A stretch of DNA of 64,000 nucleotides from JALHNI01 sp044226365 (GTDB lineage Bacteria > Acidobacteriota > Terriglobia > Bryobacterales > Bryobacteraceae), in assembly GCA_044226365.1 (NCBI GenBank), contig JBGAHE010000028.1, forward strand, positions 1 to 64,000, given 5' to 3'. Below are positions 62,875 to 64,000 of this stretch, piece by piece (position 1 is the stretch's first letter; each line of letters begins with the position of its first letter). The position numbers were made by a program, and so were the translations under genes. Below the pieces are notes generated by a model. The model did not search any database. It was not told the origin of the DNA and saw only the letters and a program-made list of their open reading frames with translations.

Positions 62875-64000
62875 CCCGCCGCGCCACCTGTCTCATCACC
62901 CTCCTCGCCCTTTCGGTGGTCGCCCAACCGGCCATCGAAAAGGAAATCACGCTCGTCCTTGGCAAGGGCGAACTGATTCAATACAAAACGGACGTCAACC
63001 GCGTCGTCATCGCCGAACCCAAAATTGCGGACGCCCTCGTCGTCTCGCCCACCGAAGTCATGGTCAACGCCAAGGGTGTCGGCCACACCACGCTCGTCGT
63101 TTGGGAGAACGATACCGCGCCCGTCAAATACAACATCAACGTCATTGCGGACCGCGCCCCCATCGATAACTTCCAGAACGAACTCGCCGCCGAAATGAAA
63201 GCCGTCGTTCCCGATGGCGGCGTCAACTTTAACGGCAACGCGGAACTCATCGTCCTCACCGGCAAAGTCACCGATGCTGATGCCTCGAAAAAGGCTGAAG
63301 CTCTCGCGGCCACGCGCACCAAGAAGGTCATCAACCTTCTCGAAGTTCCCGCCCTTCCCGATCCCCGCCAAATTCTCCTCCAAGTGAAATTCGCCTCCGT
63401 CGATCGCGTCGGCCTCAGCGAACTCGGCTTCAACTTCTTCAGCCGCAACGACAACACGCTCGGCTCGCTGGGCACTCAGCAATTCCAGGCGCCCCGCTTC
63501 TCGCAGTTACAGTTTCAGAACCAGGAATTCTCGAATTCCACCATCAACTTCGCTGACTTACTCAACCTCTTCGTCTTTCGGCCGGACCTGAACATCGGCG
63601 CCACCATTCGCGCCATGCAAGCCAAGAACCTCCTCCAGGTTCTCGCCGAGCCGAACCTCATCACGCTCGAAGGCAAGGAAGCGGCCTTCGTCGCCGGCGG
63701 CGAATTTCCGTTCCCCATCCTCACCGCCACCACCACCGGCGGCGCTATCTCGCCCGTCCTCACCGTGCAGTTCAAGCCCTTCGGCGTGCAGTTAAAGTTC
63801 ACGCCCACCATCACCTCCAGCGGCACCATCAACCTCAAAGTCCGCCCCGAAGTCAGCGCGCTCGACTATTCGAACTCCGTCACCGTGCAAGGCGTCCTCA
63901 TCCCCGCGATCTCCACGCGGCGCGCGGAAACCGAAGTCATCCTGAAAGATGGTGAGAGCTTCGCCATCGCCGGCCTCATTGATAACCGCGTGGTTCAGAC
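62871..64000 (+). CDS. cpaC: Tad pilus secretin CpaC/RcpA, truncated by the window end
   Basis: At least 376 residues, with no stop in the window. A signal peptide (TRRATCLITLLALSVVAQ) precedes the N-terminal pilus/secretin domain (KGELIQYKTDVNRVVIAEPK, VMVNAKGVGHTTLVVWENDT) and a BON-like domain. The secretin core begins at about residue 165 (PRQILLQVKFASVDRVGLSE, LLQVLAEPNLITLEGKEAAF, VAGGEFPFPI, RPEVSALDYSNSVT). It forms the outer-membrane channel for the Flp pilus. The ATG overlaps the cpaB stop. Confidence 0.93.
   Translation, partial: MTRRATCLITLLALSVVAQPAIEKEITLVLGKGELIQYKTDVNRVVIAEPKIADALVVSPTEVMVNAKGVGHTTLVVWENDTAPVKYNINVIADRAPIDNFQNELAAEMKAVVPDGGVNFNGNAELIVLTGKVTDADASKKAEALAATRTKKVINLLEVPALPDPRQILLQVKFASVDRVGLSELGFNFFSRNDNTLGSLGTQQFQAPRFSQLQFQNQEFSNSTINFADLLNLFVFRPDLNIGATIRAMQAKNLLQVLAEPNLITLEGKEAAFVAGGEFPFPILTATTTGGAISPVLTVQFKPFGVQLKFTPTITSSGTINLKVRPEVSALDYSNSVTVQGVLIPAISTRRAETEVILKDGESFAIAGLIDNRVVQ

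Overview
The window is a GC-rich bacterial chromosome segment that most resembles the Acidobacteria, specifically the Solibacter/Bryobacter lineage. The pointers are a long secreted beta-propeller protein ending in a Solibacter-type (TIGR03437-like) C-terminal domain, an ADOP-type ABC permease, a PadR regulator coupled to a HAAS-domain membrane protein, several Tat- or Sec-exported Gfo/Idh/MocA and DUF1080 proteins, and secreted TPR/transglutaminase proteins. This placement is inferred from family content; no rRNA gene is present to confirm it.

Region by region: 1-9.1 kb holds an Rrf2 regulator/c-type cytochrome pair with a clear promoter-operator, a DUF418 membrane protein, a sialidase-like/FG-GAP secreted pair and an ADOP permease. 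At 9.26 kb there is a tRNA-Gln. From 9.3 to 12.8 kb the minus strand carries a glycosyltransferase-methyltransferase fusion, a redoxin, nuoI and unidentified genes, all broken by many single-base frame changes; this looks like a stretch of poor sequence rather than natural decay. From 12.8 to 17.4 kb there is an exported sugar-oxidation block (Gfo/Idh/MocA oxidoreductase, VOC protein, an oxidoreductase-DUF1080 fusion, purple-acid-type phosphatase). From 17.4 to 32.1 kb come a lytic transglycosylase, a large M14 peptidase, an overlapping operon of a PhyH dioxygenase, a GT2 and three unassigned proteins, a clan GH-D glycosidase, an FKBP isomerase and a 1369-residue DUF3857/transglutaminase/TPR protein.

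32.1-36 kb is a stress block: an exported KatG, a Crp/Fnr regulator and a convergent di-iron repair protein (RIC/YtfE) with a CRP-like palindrome upstream. 36-41.3 kb is the housekeeping cluster acyP-apt-ispE-prs-rplY-pth-rpsF-rpsR-rplI, closed by a terminator. 41.4-49.6 kb has an SDR, a HEAT-repeat protein, a small Fis-type regulator with a degenerate receiver, an enolase-superfamily enzyme, a BsuPI-domain protein, an O-methyltransferase with a hydrophobic N-terminus and a second large M14 peptidase. 49.6-53.7 kb contains the agmatine pathway (aguB-aguA) translationally coupled to an exported MTA/SAH-nucleosidase-like protein, then an old-yellow-enzyme oxidoreductase. 53.8-58.5 kb has a BrnT-like toxin fused to a possible antitoxin domain, PadR-HAAS, and the beta-propeller protein.

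58.6 kb to the right edge is the start of a Tad/Flp type IVb pilus locus: DUF192 protein, TPR lipoprotein, flp pilin, a polytopic membrane protein, cpaB and a cpaC secretin that runs off the window. An exact 80-bp tandem duplication sits directly upstream of the pilin gene. Several genes in the window have a -10-like hexamer only 6-9 nt before the start codon and no Shine-Dalgarno sequence, suggesting leaderless messages are common here.
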